From: JAWLHK01 sp041690355 [NCBI: bacterium]
Lineage (GTDB): Bacteria; J088; JAWLBW01
Reading direction: 5' to 3'
NCBI GenBank assembly: GCA_041690355.1
Contig: JAWLHK010000015.1
Span: 1 to 64,000, forward strand
DNA: 64,000 nucleotides
Position 1 is the first letter of the stretch; each line of letters starts with the position of its first letter. The translations under genes were made by a program, and so were the position numbers. The notes under the pieces were generated by a model. The model saw nothing but the letters and a program-made list of their open reading frames with translations. It was not told the origin of the DNA and searched no databases. This document shows, one piece after another, positions 26,835 through 35,533 of the stretch.

Positions 26835-27066
26835 CGGCACACGCAAGGCGGGGCCACCGCTTGCGGCTTGCGTCACCCGTCCCGGTCTGCCCACCTCGGC
26901 AGCTCCAAGCGGTATCGTATCGACTCCTGCGGCTCCATCGGCGGTTGGACCTCGTCTCGCGGGTATCCTCCGCAGCCGACTGGGAATCGATGTTCGTTCG
27001 ACGTTAAGGGTATCAGGATTGTAATTGTTCTGTCAAACGGCCGGTCGGCAACCAGAGCGGCTGGGG

Positions 27067-27224
27067 GAATTACGAGTGGCGAGTGACGAGTGACGAGTGA
27101 CGAATTTTTCAGCAAGGGACACGGGAACCGATGGCGGGTTCGTGTCTCCTCGGCGCTCGGCGCTTGGCACTTGGTGCTCGGTGCTTGGCGCTTGGCGCTC
27201 AGTGCCTGGCGCTCGGAATTTTCC
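27067..27224. repeat. Composite low-complexity repeat (GTGACGA and GCTTGGCGCTCG tracts)
   Basis: GAGTGACGA units are followed by a CAAGGG...GGGAACC spacer and then by degenerate GCTTGGCGCTCG units. The same three-part order recurs at 52109-52220. No gene lies between 26840 and 27296, apart from a doubtful 21-residue frame (26938-26873, minus). Confidence 0.8.
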
Positions 27225-27296
27225 GCGTCCCCAGCGACCAGTGCCCAAGTTTTACCTGAGATATCAGCTGGTAGTCTGCTGAAATCAAAGGGTTTT

Positions 27297-27659
27297 CTAG
27301 TTTTCCACGGGAAGCAGCTGCTCGACCCGGTCGTCCTTGACGTACATGACGACGCCGTTCGAGAGATAGATCTCGGCGCGCAGGGTGACCCGCTCGGTAT
27401 AGGGGCGGCGGAAGAGGAGAAAGTCGCGCTCGACCGGTCGCGTATACTGCACCGCGTAGACGAACAGATCCGGCTTCGTAACGTATGGTGTGCCCAGCAG
27501 GGCGACCACCTCGCCGGCCGTCGTCTTCTGCCGCTCGATGGCAGAGACCTTGGTTTCGGGGAACACGGATCCCTGTGCGACCGTCCAGTCGCCCCCCGGC
27601 CGCGTGCATGCAGCCGAAGCCAGACCCAGGGTGAGCAGAAAAGAGAACCGGAGACTCAT
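27297..27659 (-). CDS. BamE/SmpA-like lipoprotein
   Basis: The product is 120 residues from the ATG at 27659 (MSLRFSFLLTL). A signal peptide ends in the lipobox ASAAC. ERQKTTAGEVVALLGTPYVT then resembles the BamE/OmlA helix-loop motif (T..QV..LLGTP), followed by strands VYAVQYTRPVERDFLLF, AEIYLSNGVVMYVKDD. In the BAM complex BamE assists outer-membrane protein insertion; this single-domain lipoprotein may instead belong to the wider SmpA fold group. It is followed by the panB-side repeat region. Confidence 0.65.
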   Translation of the reverse strand: MSLRFSFLLTLGLASAACTRPGGDWTVAQGSVFPETKVSAIERQKTTAGEVVALLGTPYVTKPDLFVYAVQYTRPVERDFLLFRRPYTERVTLRAEIYLSNGVVMYVKDDRVEQLLPVEN

Positions 27660-27750
27660 GGGGCTACAGGGTACCAGAGCCCGCACGGCAATTCATGACG
27701 TTGCGGCCGTCTTGCCGCATGTGCCCTGACTACGACGACCGGGGAGCCGG

Positions 27751-28431
27751 TTACAGGTTCGCTTCGAGGAAATCGGTCTCGCGAGCCTGCAAGGATTCGG
27801 CCTGGGCGAGAAAGCCCCGGTAGGCCGCATTCACGCGCCCCGAATAGATGCCGTACGGGCGAAAGCCCCGCGACATCTTCTCTTCGAGCAGGGTAGGCCC
27901 CATGTTGTAGGCGGCCAGGGCCAGGTCGAGGTTGCCGAAGCGCTCTTCGAGCCGGCGCAGGTAGAAGAGGCCGAGCTCCACATTCAGCTCGGGCTGGTGC
28001 AGGCTCTCGACCCCGCGCCAGGGGAGGCCCGCATCCCGGGCCAGCGCTTCGCCGACAAAGGGCATGATCTGCATGAGCCCCCTCGCTCCCACGCTGCTTA
28101 CGGCCCGGTTGTTGAACGAGCTCTCGGTGTCGATGAGTCCGGCGACAAAGAAGGGGTCGTACCCGTACTGGCGGCTCAAATCGACGATGAGGTAGGGGAG
28201 GGAGCCTTTTTCTTCAGGGGTGAGCGACGTGCGGTACGAACCGATGATTTCACGCAGCGCTTCAACCTCGAACTCGCGGCGCGGGTCTTCAGACACGAGC
28301 GGCGCCGGCATCTCGACCGCATCGCTGGCGCCGGCAGGCTCGTTCTGGAGCGCAGACATGATCCAGACGGCCCCCGAAAGGGAAGCCAGCCAGAACGTGA
28401 GCGTTCGCTTTCGCATGCGTGGCAGAGTCAT
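27751..28431 (-). CDS. Lytic transglycosylase (SLT domain)
   Basis: The product is 226 residues, starting at the ATG 28431 preceded by GAGGAGG. An N-terminal signal-anchor (RTLTFWLASLSGAVWIMSAL) precedes the catalytic domain. Catalytic Glu is in GLIDTESSFNNRAVSSVGA, followed by RGLMQIMPFVGEALA and LALAAYNMGPTLLEEKMSRG. SLT enzymes cleave murein between MurNAc and GlcNAc to form 1,6-anhydro ends, in the periplasm. The motif order is complete. Confidence 0.92.
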   Translation of the reverse strand: MTLPRMRKRTLTFWLASLSGAVWIMSALQNEPAGASDAVEMPAPLVSEDPRREFEVEALREIIGSYRTSLTPEEKGSLPYLIVDLSRQYGYDPFFVAGLIDTESSFNNRAVSSVGARGLMQIMPFVGEALARDAGLPWRGVESLHQPELNVELGLFYLRRLEERFGNLDLALAAYNMGPTLLEEKMSRGFRPYGIYSGRVNAAYRGFLAQAESLQARETDFLEANL

Positions 28432-28492
28432 CGTAAATTCCTCCTCCCCCTGCCCGGCGGCCACCGGCCGGCCGAGCCTTCACCTGAACTCA

Positions 28493-28521
28493 ACGGTAGC
28501 ACCGACTGGATAATTTGTCAA
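28493..28521 (-). promoter_or_regulatory. Probable sigma70 promoter of the lytic transglycosylase
   Basis: On the minus strand TTGACA (28516-28521) and TACCGT (28493-28498) are separated by 17 bp, about 60 bp before the start codon. The -10 box is weak. The rest of 28432-28791 shows nothing else clear. Confidence 0.45.
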
Positions 28522-28791
28522 TGTGTTTTGCCGCGCCGCGTCGAGATCGCATAACGTGTTGAAAAGGCTGGGGAATATGCCGCGCGTGTTTTTGGATTCC
28601 CCCGCCGTTTCGGCCGGATTTCCGGTGGTGCGTCATGGGCGGGCGGCAGGGGCGGACGGGCAGGGGCAAGTGCTGAATCCATGATTGGCGGAAACGAGGG
28701 TTTCCGTCAAGGAAGGGGGCGGCGCGTCGGCCGTCGGGGCAGAAGTCGAACCGGTACGGCGGCCCGGCGCCCGCGGGAATTCCCCGCAAAA

Positions 28792-28822
28792 AAAAGCCCC
28801 GGGTTTCCCCGGGGCATCTGGT
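28792..28822 (-). terminator. Rho-independent terminator of the SDR gene
   Basis: On the minus strand GCCCCGGG-GAAA-CCCGGGGC is followed by eight T residues, 10 bp after the SDR stop codon. Confidence 0.92.
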
Positions 28823-28831
28823 GAAGCCTGC

Positions 28832-29731
28832 TCAGCTCGCGAAGGGTGCCGCGGCGGCTTCCATCGCGCTCCCGAAGGGTCGCGCCTGCGACATGTCGTT
28901 GATTTCGGACCACTTGGCCACGATGTCTTCGGGGGTGATGTCCTTGGAGGTATCCAGGCGAACCCCCTTGCCCTCTTCGATCTGGACCCGGCTGTAGTAG
29001 CCGCCGCCCACTTCGTAGATAGCGCCGCTGTCGTTGAACTGCTCGCTGGCCAGGTAGGTGACCAGGGCCGAAACGTACTCGGGCTTGAGCATGGCGAGCA
29101 CGTCGGGCGGCATGACGGTCTCGGTCATGCGGCTGGCGGCGAGGGGGGCGATGGTCGCCACCTTGATGTTCTTGCGTTCGCCTTCGATTTTAATGGCGTT
29201 CGCAATACCCACGATGCCCAGCTTGGCGGCGGCGTAGTTGACCTGGCCGAAGTTGCCGTAGAGGCCGGCGGCCGAGGTCGTGAAGATATAGCGTCCGTAC
29301 TGCTTTTCCTGCATGTAGGGATAGGCGGCCTTCGAGACGAGGTACGAGCCGGTCAGGTGAACGGCAATGATCTTGTCCCAGTCTTCCTGCGTCATCTTGT
29401 GAAAGGAGATGTCGCGCAGAATGCCGGCGTTGTTGACGACGATGTCGATCTGGCCGAACGCGTCGATGGCCGTCTTGATCATGTTGGCCGCCCCTTCGGG
29501 CGACGACACGCTGTCATAGTTGGCCACGGCTTCGCCGCCCAGAGCCTTGATCTCGTCGACGACCTTGTCGGCGGCCGACTTGTCGGCCCCTTCGCCCTTG
29601 AACGAACCGCCGAGATCGTTGATGACGACCTTGGCGCCGCGCTTGGCGAAGGCGAGGGCATGCGAACGGCCGAGACCGCCGCCGGAACCGGTGATGAGGG
29701 CTACACGTCCATCGAGGCGAACTTCACTCAT
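28832..29731 (-). CDS. Short-chain dehydrogenase of the MFE-2 (3R)-hydroxyacyl-CoA type
   Basis: The 299-residue product has the NAD-binding GSGGGLGRSHALAFA motif near residue 15, the NDLGGSFKGEGADKSAADKV insertion typical of 17-beta-HSD4/MFE-2 hydroxyacyl-CoA dehydrogenases, VVNNAGILRD, and the catalytic Ser-Tyr-Lys in TTSAAGLYGNFGQVNYAAAK. The C-terminal extension (after VGGGYYSRVQ) also fits that subgroup. It probably oxidises (3R)-hydroxyacyl-CoA; a separate hydratase domain is absent. The nearby acyl-CoA dehydrogenase supports a role in fatty-acid turnover. Confidence 0.85.
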   Translation of the reverse strand: MSEVRLDGRVALITGSGGGLGRSHALAFAKRGAKVVINDLGGSFKGEGADKSAADKVVDEIKALGGEAVANYDSVSSPEGAANMIKTAIDAFGQIDIVVNNAGILRDISFHKMTQEDWDKIIAVHLTGSYLVSKAAYPYMQEKQYGRYIFTTSAAGLYGNFGQVNYAAAKLGIVGIANAIKIEGERKNIKVATIAPLAASRMTETVMPPDVLAMLKPEYVSALVTYLASEQFNDSGAIYEVGGGYYSRVQIEEGKGVRLDTSKDITPEDIVAKWSEINDMSQARPFGSAMEAAAAPFAS

Positions 29732-29974
29732 ACGCTTGAGTCCTTACTTAAGGGTTGAATAACCGATTGGATTCCGCCATTGGGAACCGGCGGAGACAGC
29801 GTTGCGCGCCCCGCGGGAATGGAGAGCGACACGGCGCGTTACCGAAGAAAAGTACCAGATGTCGACTGAACGGTCAACCATCCGGTAGGCAACCCCCGAA
29901 GGTGCGCACTGGAGAGCGGAGCGTACAGGGGGTAAACTTAGGGAACCTTTTGCACGAACTCGTTTGGAGGTTTC

Positions 29975-31021
29975 ATGTTGACCCAGCTTCTACTTGCAGC
30001 GCTCGTGGTTGCCGCCGCGCCCGCGGGTACGTCCGTTCCGCAGGGACAGGAAACGGTTGCCATCGGGCAGCGCGAGGCCTGGCGGGCCACCGCCGCGCAG
30101 CCGCTCGAAGTCGCGGTCGCCGGTACCGGTAAGCTGCGCATCTCCTATTACCCGCTACTCGACGCCGCGCGGCCCGATGCCCCGTACAAGCTGATCGTGA
30201 CGCACAAGGGGCGGCGCTCTGCTCTCAACGTGCCGGTTCGTGCGAGCGCCGCGCGGGCGGGTGCTTTGACGATTGGCCAGCCCGTCGCGTTTGCGCTGAG
30301 CGTCAGCGACGGTGATCGCCTGCGGTTCGAGCCGCAGGGCTCGGCCACCGGCGGCGCGCTTCTCTGGAGCTGGTCTGAAGGGGGCCCCGCGGCCGCACCC
30401 GCAACGGCCGGGGCGCGAGACGCCCGCGACACCGAAGACGAGGCCGATGCCGAGGAAGAAGATGCGGATGACGCGCCGCGAAACGACTGGGCCCGCAGCA
30501 AGACGCTGGCGGCGCTCGCGGCCGGCTATCAGTTGTCTACGGGCGAAGCCGACGGCCCGCAGGTCGAACTGCGCGGCGGATATCGGCTGGCGGCCCTCTC
30601 GCACCGTCTGATTCTCGCCGGCGGCATCGGCTGGTTCGGGGCGTCGGGTGATCGGCTCGTTCGCGAAGCGACCGGATTCGTCACCTCAGACTGGACGTTG
30701 AGCGTCATCCCGATCTCGCTCGGCGCCGAGTTTGAACAGCCGGTGGGCCCGATCGCGGTCTATGCCGGTGCGGCCGTCGAGTTTGCGGTCACGCTGCTCA
30801 GCGTCGATTCCACCGACGCGTTCGGCGAAGCCACGACGCTCGACGATACGGCGCTCGCCATCGGGCCGCGCGGGTACGGCGGCGTGCGCGCTCCTGCGGG
30901 GCCGGGAAGCGTTTTCGTCGAAGGCGGCTATACCTATCGCGACGCCATGTACGACCAGAGCCGGTACACGGGGCGGATTTCGGGAACGCACATCCTGGCG
31001 GGCTACCGCCTGGAGATGTAG
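29975..31021 (+). CDS. Secreted protein with acidic linker and C-terminal barrel-like domain
   Basis: The 348-residue product has a signal peptide (MLTQLLLAALVVAAAPAG) preceded by GGAGG. It has an N-terminal beta-rich domain (residues 25-135) and a very acidic linker around 145-168 (many D/E). The C-terminal part is made of amphipathic strands (VELRGGYRLAALS, LILAGGIGWFG, IAVYAGAAVEFAV, GSVFVEGGYTYRD, HILAGYRLEM), as in outer-membrane barrels. I do not recognise a named family. A strong terminator follows. Confidence 0.55.
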   Translation: MLTQLLLAALVVAAAPAGTSVPQGQETVAIGQREAWRATAAQPLEVAVAGTGKLRISYYPLLDAARPDAPYKLIVTHKGRRSALNVPVRASAARAGALTIGQPVAFALSVSDGDRLRFEPQGSATGGALLWSWSEGGPAAAPATAGARDARDTEDEADAEEEDADDAPRNDWARSKTLAALAAGYQLSTGEADGPQVELRGGYRLAALSHRLILAGGIGWFGASGDRLVREATGFVTSDWTLSVIPISLGAEFEQPVGPIAVYAGAAVEFAVTLLSVDSTDAFGEATTLDDTALAIGPRGYGGVRAPAGPGSVFVEGGYTYRDAMYDQSRYTGRISGTHILAGYRLEM

Positions 31022-31044
31022 GCGCAACGCCGCGATTTCAACGG

Positions 31045-31073
31045 GGCGGTTCCTGCGGGAACCGCCTTTTTTT
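31045..31073 (+). terminator. Rho-independent terminator after barrel-like gene
   Basis: GGCGGTTCC-TGCG-GGAACCGCC is followed by seven T residues, 24 bp beyond the stop codon. Confidence 0.92.
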
Positions 31074-31209
31074 GCGTCCGTTCGCCGGGCGGCCGGGCGC
31101 TGCCGTTCATGCCCCGTCGTAGTGCGCATCCCTCAGAAGAGTCGTGAAAACAGTGGGTTAGGGCGGAATGCTTCGGTCCCCTAGCGGAAACGTCGGGAAT
31201 CTGCCATGA

Positions 31210-31249
31210 TGAATGAACAACCATTCAGTGCTGAATGAGTGTTCGTTCA
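31210..31249 (+). promoter_or_regulatory. Tandem TetR/FadR-type operators
   Basis: TGAATGAACAACCATTCA (31210-31227) is a perfect TGAATG-N6-CATTCA dyad. TGAATGAGTGTTCGTTCA (31232-31249) is a second copy with one mismatch. Their centres are 22 bp apart, two helical turns, and they lie 49-88 bp before the acyl-CoA dehydrogenase ATG. This is the operator form bound by fatty-acid-degradation repressors of the TetR family such as Bacillus FadR. No such regulator gene is in the window. Confidence 0.8.
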
Positions 31250-31297
31250 GCCGCGAACTTCGCGCACCCAACCCTGCGCAAACATCACAGGTGTAGC

Positions 31298-33166
31298 ATG
31301 GCACGACTCTATGACCGCCGCGATCTCGACTTCGTTCTGAACGACGTGCTGAACGTCGCTCAGCTGACCCGTTTCCCCCGTTACAAAGAGCATTCGTCTG
31401 AGGTCTTCGAGATGATTCTCGACGCCGCCGACAAGCTGGCGCATGAAGTCATCGCGCCGACGAACATTGACGGCGATCGCATCGGGGTCAAGTACGACAA
31501 CGGCAAGGTCATCGTGCCCGACTCGTTCGGCAAGGCGCTCGAAGCCGTGCGCGACGGCTCCTGGATTACGCTGATGGACGACGAGAAGGTCGGCGGCCAG
31601 CAGATTCCCTTCGTCGTCGGCGTCAACACCAGCTCGGGCATGTTCGCCTCGGCCAACTTCTCGTTCATGATGCTCGTCGGCATGATGCACGGCGCCGGCA
31701 AGCTCGTCGAAGAGTACGGCACCGATCGGCAGAAGAAGCTCTTCATGGATCCGATGTACGCCGGCAAGTGGGGGGGCACGATGTGTCTCACCGAGCCGCA
31801 CGCCGGCAGCGACGTCGGCGCCATCAACACGACGGCCCGCCGCAACGCCGACGGCACGTTCTCCATCAAGGGGACGAAGATCTTCATCACCTGGGGTGAA
31901 CACGAACTGACCGAAAACATCGTCTACCCGGTGCTCGCCCGCATCGAAGGCGATCCGATGGGCACGAAGGGGATCTCGATTTTCCTCGTCACCAAGTACC
32001 GCGTGAACGAAGACGGTTCGCTGGGTAAGCGCAACGACGTGCACTGCGCCGGCACCGAACACAAGATGGGCATCCACGGCTCGCCCACCTGCACGATGGT
32101 CTTCGGCGACAACGACGAGTGCATCGGCGAGCTGCTCGGCGAAGAGCGCTCGGGCATGAAGATCATGTTCAAGATGATGAACGAAGCCCGCCTCGGCGTC
32201 GGCGCCCAGGGGCTGAACATGGGCGAACCGGCCTTCCAGTACGCTCTCGAATACGCCATGGAGCGCAAGCAGGGTTCATCGGTGCGCGAGTTCAAGAACC
32301 CCGACGCGCCGCGTGTGGCCATCATTGAACACCCCGATGTGCGCCGCATGCTCATGGACATGAAGGCCAAGGTCGAGGCGATGCGCATGCTGCTCTCCTA
32401 CGTCGCCTTCAACATGGACGTCGAGCACGCCGCTGAGGACGGCGCCGAGAAGCAGGCGGCCAAGGGGGTCGTCGAGCTGCTGATCCCGATTCTCAAGGCC
32501 TGGTGCACCGACGTCGGCTTCGACGTCACCGAAACCGCCATTCAGGTGCTCGGCGGGCACGGCTTCCTGCGCGACCATCCGGTCGAGCAGTACATGCGCG
32601 ACCTGAAAATCGGCTCGATCTACGAAGGTACCAACGGCATCCAGGCCATGGACCTTCTCGGCCGCAAGCTGGGCATGCAGGGGGGCATGGTCTTCATGAG
32701 CTTCCTGAGCCGCATCGACGAGCTGACCGAGCGCCTCGCCAAGAGCGCGAACGTGAAGGGCGAAGCGGCCCTGCTGAACGAACTGCGGGCGGCCCTGGCC
32801 GAAACCGCCATGGGGCTCGGCATGAGCTTCAGCGGCGGCGATCTCGACCTTCCGCTGCTCAACGCAAAGCCGTTTCTCGACGCCATGGGCGACATCGTCG
32901 CCTCGTACCTGCTGCTCTGGCAGGCCGAAGTCGCCGAAAAGAAGCTGGCCGAGCTGGCGGCGGCCAAGGGGATCAGCGACGACGCCCGCGCCGGATGGGT
33001 GCGCGGCGACGCCGATGCGGCCTTCTTCGACACGAAGATCAAGACGGCCAAGTATTTCGCGGGCCGGTACCTGCCCATGTCGCGCGCCCGGCTGGAAATC
33101 ATTCGCAACGGTGAGCGCAACGCCCTCGACGCGACCCTCGCGCCGACCGAACTCGCCGCCGTCTGA
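31298..33166 (+). CDS. Acyl-CoA dehydrogenase
   Basis: The product is 622 residues from the ATG at 31298 (MARLYDRRDLDF); the upstream part of the open frame covers the operator. It is an FAD-dependent acyl-CoA dehydrogenase of the long subclass with an N-terminal extension and a C-terminal helical domain. Motifs: GGTMCLTEPHAGSDVGAI, FITWGEHELTENIVYPVLAR, GEERSGMKIMFKMMNEARLG, GGHGFLRDHPVEQYMRD and the catalytic Glu in SIYEGTNGIQAMDLLGRK. It probably acts in beta-oxidation with an ETF. The operators upstream suggest derepression by acyl-CoA. Confidence 0.94.
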   Translation: MARLYDRRDLDFVLNDVLNVAQLTRFPRYKEHSSEVFEMILDAADKLAHEVIAPTNIDGDRIGVKYDNGKVIVPDSFGKALEAVRDGSWITLMDDEKVGGQQIPFVVGVNTSSGMFASANFSFMMLVGMMHGAGKLVEEYGTDRQKKLFMDPMYAGKWGGTMCLTEPHAGSDVGAINTTARRNADGTFSIKGTKIFITWGEHELTENIVYPVLARIEGDPMGTKGISIFLVTKYRVNEDGSLGKRNDVHCAGTEHKMGIHGSPTCTMVFGDNDECIGELLGEERSGMKIMFKMMNEARLGVGAQGLNMGEPAFQYALEYAMERKQGSSVREFKNPDAPRVAIIEHPDVRRMLMDMKAKVEAMRMLLSYVAFNMDVEHAAEDGAEKQAAKGVVELLIPILKAWCTDVGFDVTETAIQVLGGHGFLRDHPVEQYMRDLKIGSIYEGTNGIQAMDLLGRKLGMQGGMVFMSFLSRIDELTERLAKSANVKGEAALLNELRAALAETAMGLGMSFSGGDLDLPLLNAKPFLDAMGDIVASYLLLWQAEVAEKKLAELAAAKGISDDARAGWVRGDADAAFFDTKIKTAKYFAGRYLPMSRARLEIIRNGERNALDATLAPTELAAV

Positions 33167-33194
33167 GCCGCTGCGCGCCACGGCCTGTTATCAC

Positions 33195-33226
33195 AAGGCC
33201 CCTCCGGAATCCGGAGGGGCCTTTTT
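33195..33226 (+). terminator. Rho-independent terminator of acyl-CoA dehydrogenase
   Basis: AAGGCCCCTCCGGA pairs with TCCGGAGGGGCCTT around a single A and is followed by five T residues. Confidence 0.93.
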
Positions 33227-33409
33227 CGTGGGCCGACCGTCTCCGGGGGGGCGGGCGGGGGACTGCCGGTGCGTTGCCCCCGGTATCGAAAAGCAATCGG
33301 TGTCCGGAAATGCTTTACAGTCGCCCAGTAATATGATACCGTTTAGCGCGATGTGTGGGACCCGTCGGCATACGGAGGTTCTGCCATCGAATCCAACTTG
33401 AGGGAGTGT

Positions 33410-33733
33410 ATGAACGAAATCGGTGATCGCATCAAGAAACTGCGCACCAGCCTCGGGCTGAAGCAGGTGCAGTTCTCGCAGCAAATCCGGGTGAGCCAGG
33501 GATATCTGGCCGAAGTGGAAAAGGGAAAGAAGATCCCCTCGTCCCGTGTTCTCCTGGCCGTCTCGACGGTCTTCGGCATCGACGAAGACTGGCTGCGCAC
33601 GGGCCGCGGCCGCAAGAGCCGCGCTGAGGACATGCAGCTGTCGAAGGAAGAGCGGGAGATCGTCAATCTCTTCCGCCGCCTCCGTCCGCCGGCCCAGACG
33701 GCCATCATGAAGCAGATGAAGGCCGCCGTCTGA
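33410..33733 (+). CDS. XRE-family helix-turn-helix regulator
   Basis: The product is 107 residues from the ATG at 33410 (MNEIGDRIKKL), preceded by AGGGAG. An HTH_3 domain covers residues 5-60: LRTSLGLKQVQFSQQIRVSQ, GYLAEVEKGKKIPSSRVLLA, FGIDEDWLRTG. The short tail (EEREIVNLFRRLRPPAQTAI) is of the kind found in phage-repressor-like chromosomal regulators. No adjacent target operon can be named; a terminator follows, so it is monocistronic. Confidence 0.88.
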   Translation: MNEIGDRIKKLRTSLGLKQVQFSQQIRVSQGYLAEVEKGKKIPSSRVLLAVSTVFGIDEDWLRTGRGRKSRAEDMQLSKEEREIVNLFRRLRPPAQTAIMKQMKAAV

Positions 33734-33753
33734 GGCGAACCTTTCGAGGTCCG

Positions 33754-33788
33754 GCCGACGGAGGGGAGACTCTTCGTCGGCTTTTTTT
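33754..33788 (+). terminator. Rho-independent terminator of the XRE gene
   Basis: GCCGACG pairs with CGTCGGC across a loop of about 13 nt and is followed by eight T residues. Confidence 0.85.
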
Positions 33789-33811
33789 TGTCTGCCCATG
33801 GTGAACGCGTG

Positions 33812-34840
33812 CCCAAGGCTGGTCCCCTGATCCTGACCCTTCTCTTTGCGGTACTCCCGCTGCAGGCCGCGGCGAGTGAACTCGTGCCCGTGCGCATCGG
33901 CACCGAACCTCCGGGGGCGCGGGTCTACATCGACGGCGTGCTGCGCGGTGAAACCCCGGCGTCGCTGCAGATGCCCGCGGGCGAACACGATATCTTCCTC
34001 TACAAGCCGGGGATGCTCCCCGTGGCGCGGCGTGAGGTCTGGTCGGCAGACGAGCGGCCGATTCTGCGCGAGACGCTGCGGACGCAGCGGGGCGGCGTCG
34101 TCGTCCTCTCCGATCCGCCGCGCGCCGAGGTGGTCATCGACGGGCGCGCCGTGGGGGTGACGCCGATCGCTTTCGAAGACATGCCGCCCGGCCGCTACCG
34201 GATCGAACTGCGGCGGAAAGGGTTCGAGCCCTGGCGCTCCGAAATCGACGTCGGGGGGGGCCAGCCCGCCTTGGTCGACGTGCGCCTGGTGGGACCGCCG
34301 GTCTATCTCTGGGTCGAGGCCGCGCGGGGTTCGGCCGTATACCTCGACGGCTCCTATGCGGGTGACGTGACGGGCGACTCTCTCGGTTTGCGCGTGCGCC
34401 CGGGCACGCATGAGCTGCGCATCGTGCGCGGCGGTTTCGCCTCGGTGCAGCAGCTCGTCATCGAGCCGGGGCGCGACGCCTTCGCGCAGGAAGGCGAGAT
34501 GCAGCGTATCCCCAACGCCGCCGTACCCGAGCGTGCCGCCTTGAATCCGCGCTGGTACGCCGTCGCCGGCGGCTCGGCCGTGGCCCTGGGGGGGGCGACC
34601 CTCGCCGTCGTGTCGGCCGTGCAGGCTTCGGGCGCCCGCGACGACTACGAGAGCGCCTGGCGCCGTGCCGAGATTGCCGATGCGCGCGGGCGCATCGTCT
34701 CGGCCAACCGGCTCATCTGGGTCGGCAGCGGCCTGGCCGCGCTGGGGGCCGCCGGGGTCTGGTGGGCCTGGCCGAGCGCACCGGCGGCCATCGGATTTCG
34801 CACCGACGGCGTTACGCTCACGTGGAGGATGGCGCCATGA
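33812..34840 (+). CDS. Exported protein with three PEGA repeats
   Basis: I place the start at the GTG 33812, which gives a clean signal peptide (LILTLLFAVLPLQAAAS); TTG 33788 is an alternative. Three PEGA-type beta repeats follow: VRIGTEPPGARVYIDG..., VVLSDPPRAEVVIDG... and VEAARGSAVYLDG..., each ending in a PAGEHDI/PPGRYRI/RPGTHEL turn. A TM-like segment (AVAGGSAVALGGATLAVVSA) and a second near the end suggest anchoring. PEGA domains occur on surface and S-layer-type proteins. The last codon overlaps the ATG of the lipoprotein gene (ATGA). Confidence 0.82.
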   Translation, partial: PKAGPLILTLLFAVLPLQAAASELVPVRIGTEPPGARVYIDGVLRGETPASLQMPAGEHDIFLYKPGMLPVARREVWSADERPILRETLRTQRGGVVVLSDPPRAEVVIDGRAVGVTPIAFEDMPPGRYRIELRRKGFEPWRSEIDVGGGQPALVDVRLVGPPVYLWVEAARGSAVYLDGSYAGDVTGDSLGLRVRPGTHELRIVRGGFASVQQLVIEPGRDAFAQEGEMQRIPNAAVPERAALNPRWYAVAGGSAVALGGATLAVVSAVQASGARDDYESAWRRAEIADARGRIVSANRLIWVGSGLAALGAAGVWWAWPSAPAAIGFRTDGVTLTWRMAP

Positions 34841-35418
34841 TCCGCTTTTGGATTCTCTCCCTGGCCTGGCTGGCGATGACGGCCTGCGCGTCGGAGACCT
34901 TCGACAATCCCTACGACCCCGAAGGGAGCGCCTTTGTCGATGCCTGCGCCGAGGCGCCCGCCGAAGCCGCGGAAAACTGCATTCTCTGGTTCGATGCGAA
35001 GCGCCTCGACGGGTGGCACGTCGTCGAATCGAGCTCCACGTACAGCGTACGCGTGCGCAACGACGATCCGTTGCATCCCGGCGTCCTGATCCTCCCCGCC
35101 TGTGAAAATACGTGGATCGAACGCGAGGTTCCGGTCTCGGGCGCGGCGGCCGAGCTGCGCGTCGTCTGGCAGCTGCCGGCCGATTCGACGGCCGGGTTCG
35201 AGCTGTCGCTCAATCGCCGTCCGCAGCCGCTCGACACCGTGGGTCTCGTGGGCGACGATGCCGGGTGGAATGAGAGCACTCTCGTCATTCCGGCCGGAAC
35301 ATTCCGCGCCGGCGACGTCGCGCAGGTGCGGCTCGCTGCGGCCGGACTTCTCGGCCCCGATTGCGGAAGCACGATCGCCGTGGATCGGGTGCGCATGACG
35401 GCGCTCGCAGGTCAGTGA
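34837..35418 (+). CDS. Lipoprotein with post-lipobox DNPxDPE motif
   Basis: The 193-residue product has a signal peptide ending in the lipobox WLAMTAC, then SETFDNPYDPEGS. The mature part is beta-rich with two Cys pairs (VDACAEAPAEAAENCILWFD and LPACENTW) and resembles a jelly-roll or carbohydrate-binding fold (WHVVESSSTYSVRV, WIEREVPVSGAAAELRVVWQ). No named family recognised. ATGA overlap with the PEGA gene implies coupled translation and joint function. Confidence 0.72.
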   Translation: MIRFWILSLAWLAMTACASETFDNPYDPEGSAFVDACAEAPAEAAENCILWFDAKRLDGWHVVESSSTYSVRVRNDDPLHPGVLILPACENTWIEREVPVSGAAAELRVVWQLPADSTAGFELSLNRRPQPLDTVGLVGDDAGWNESTLVIPAGTFRAGDVAQVRLAAAGLLGPDCGSTIAVDRVRMTALAGQ

Positions 35419-35530
35419 TAGCTGGGCGCTGGTTGCTGGTCGCTGGACGCTGGACGCCGGGCGCCCGACTCTGGACTCTCGACTCTCGACTCTTGACTCT
35501 TGACTCTGGACTCTGGACTCCGGACGCTGA
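35419..35530. repeat. Low-complexity tract of GCTGGTCGCTGGACG and GACTCTGGACTCTCG units
   Basis: Degenerate tandem units (first GCTGG-type, then ACTCTCG/ACTCTTG-type) fill the gap and run to within 4 bp of the next start codon. Confidence 0.85.
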
Positions 35531-35533
35531 CTG

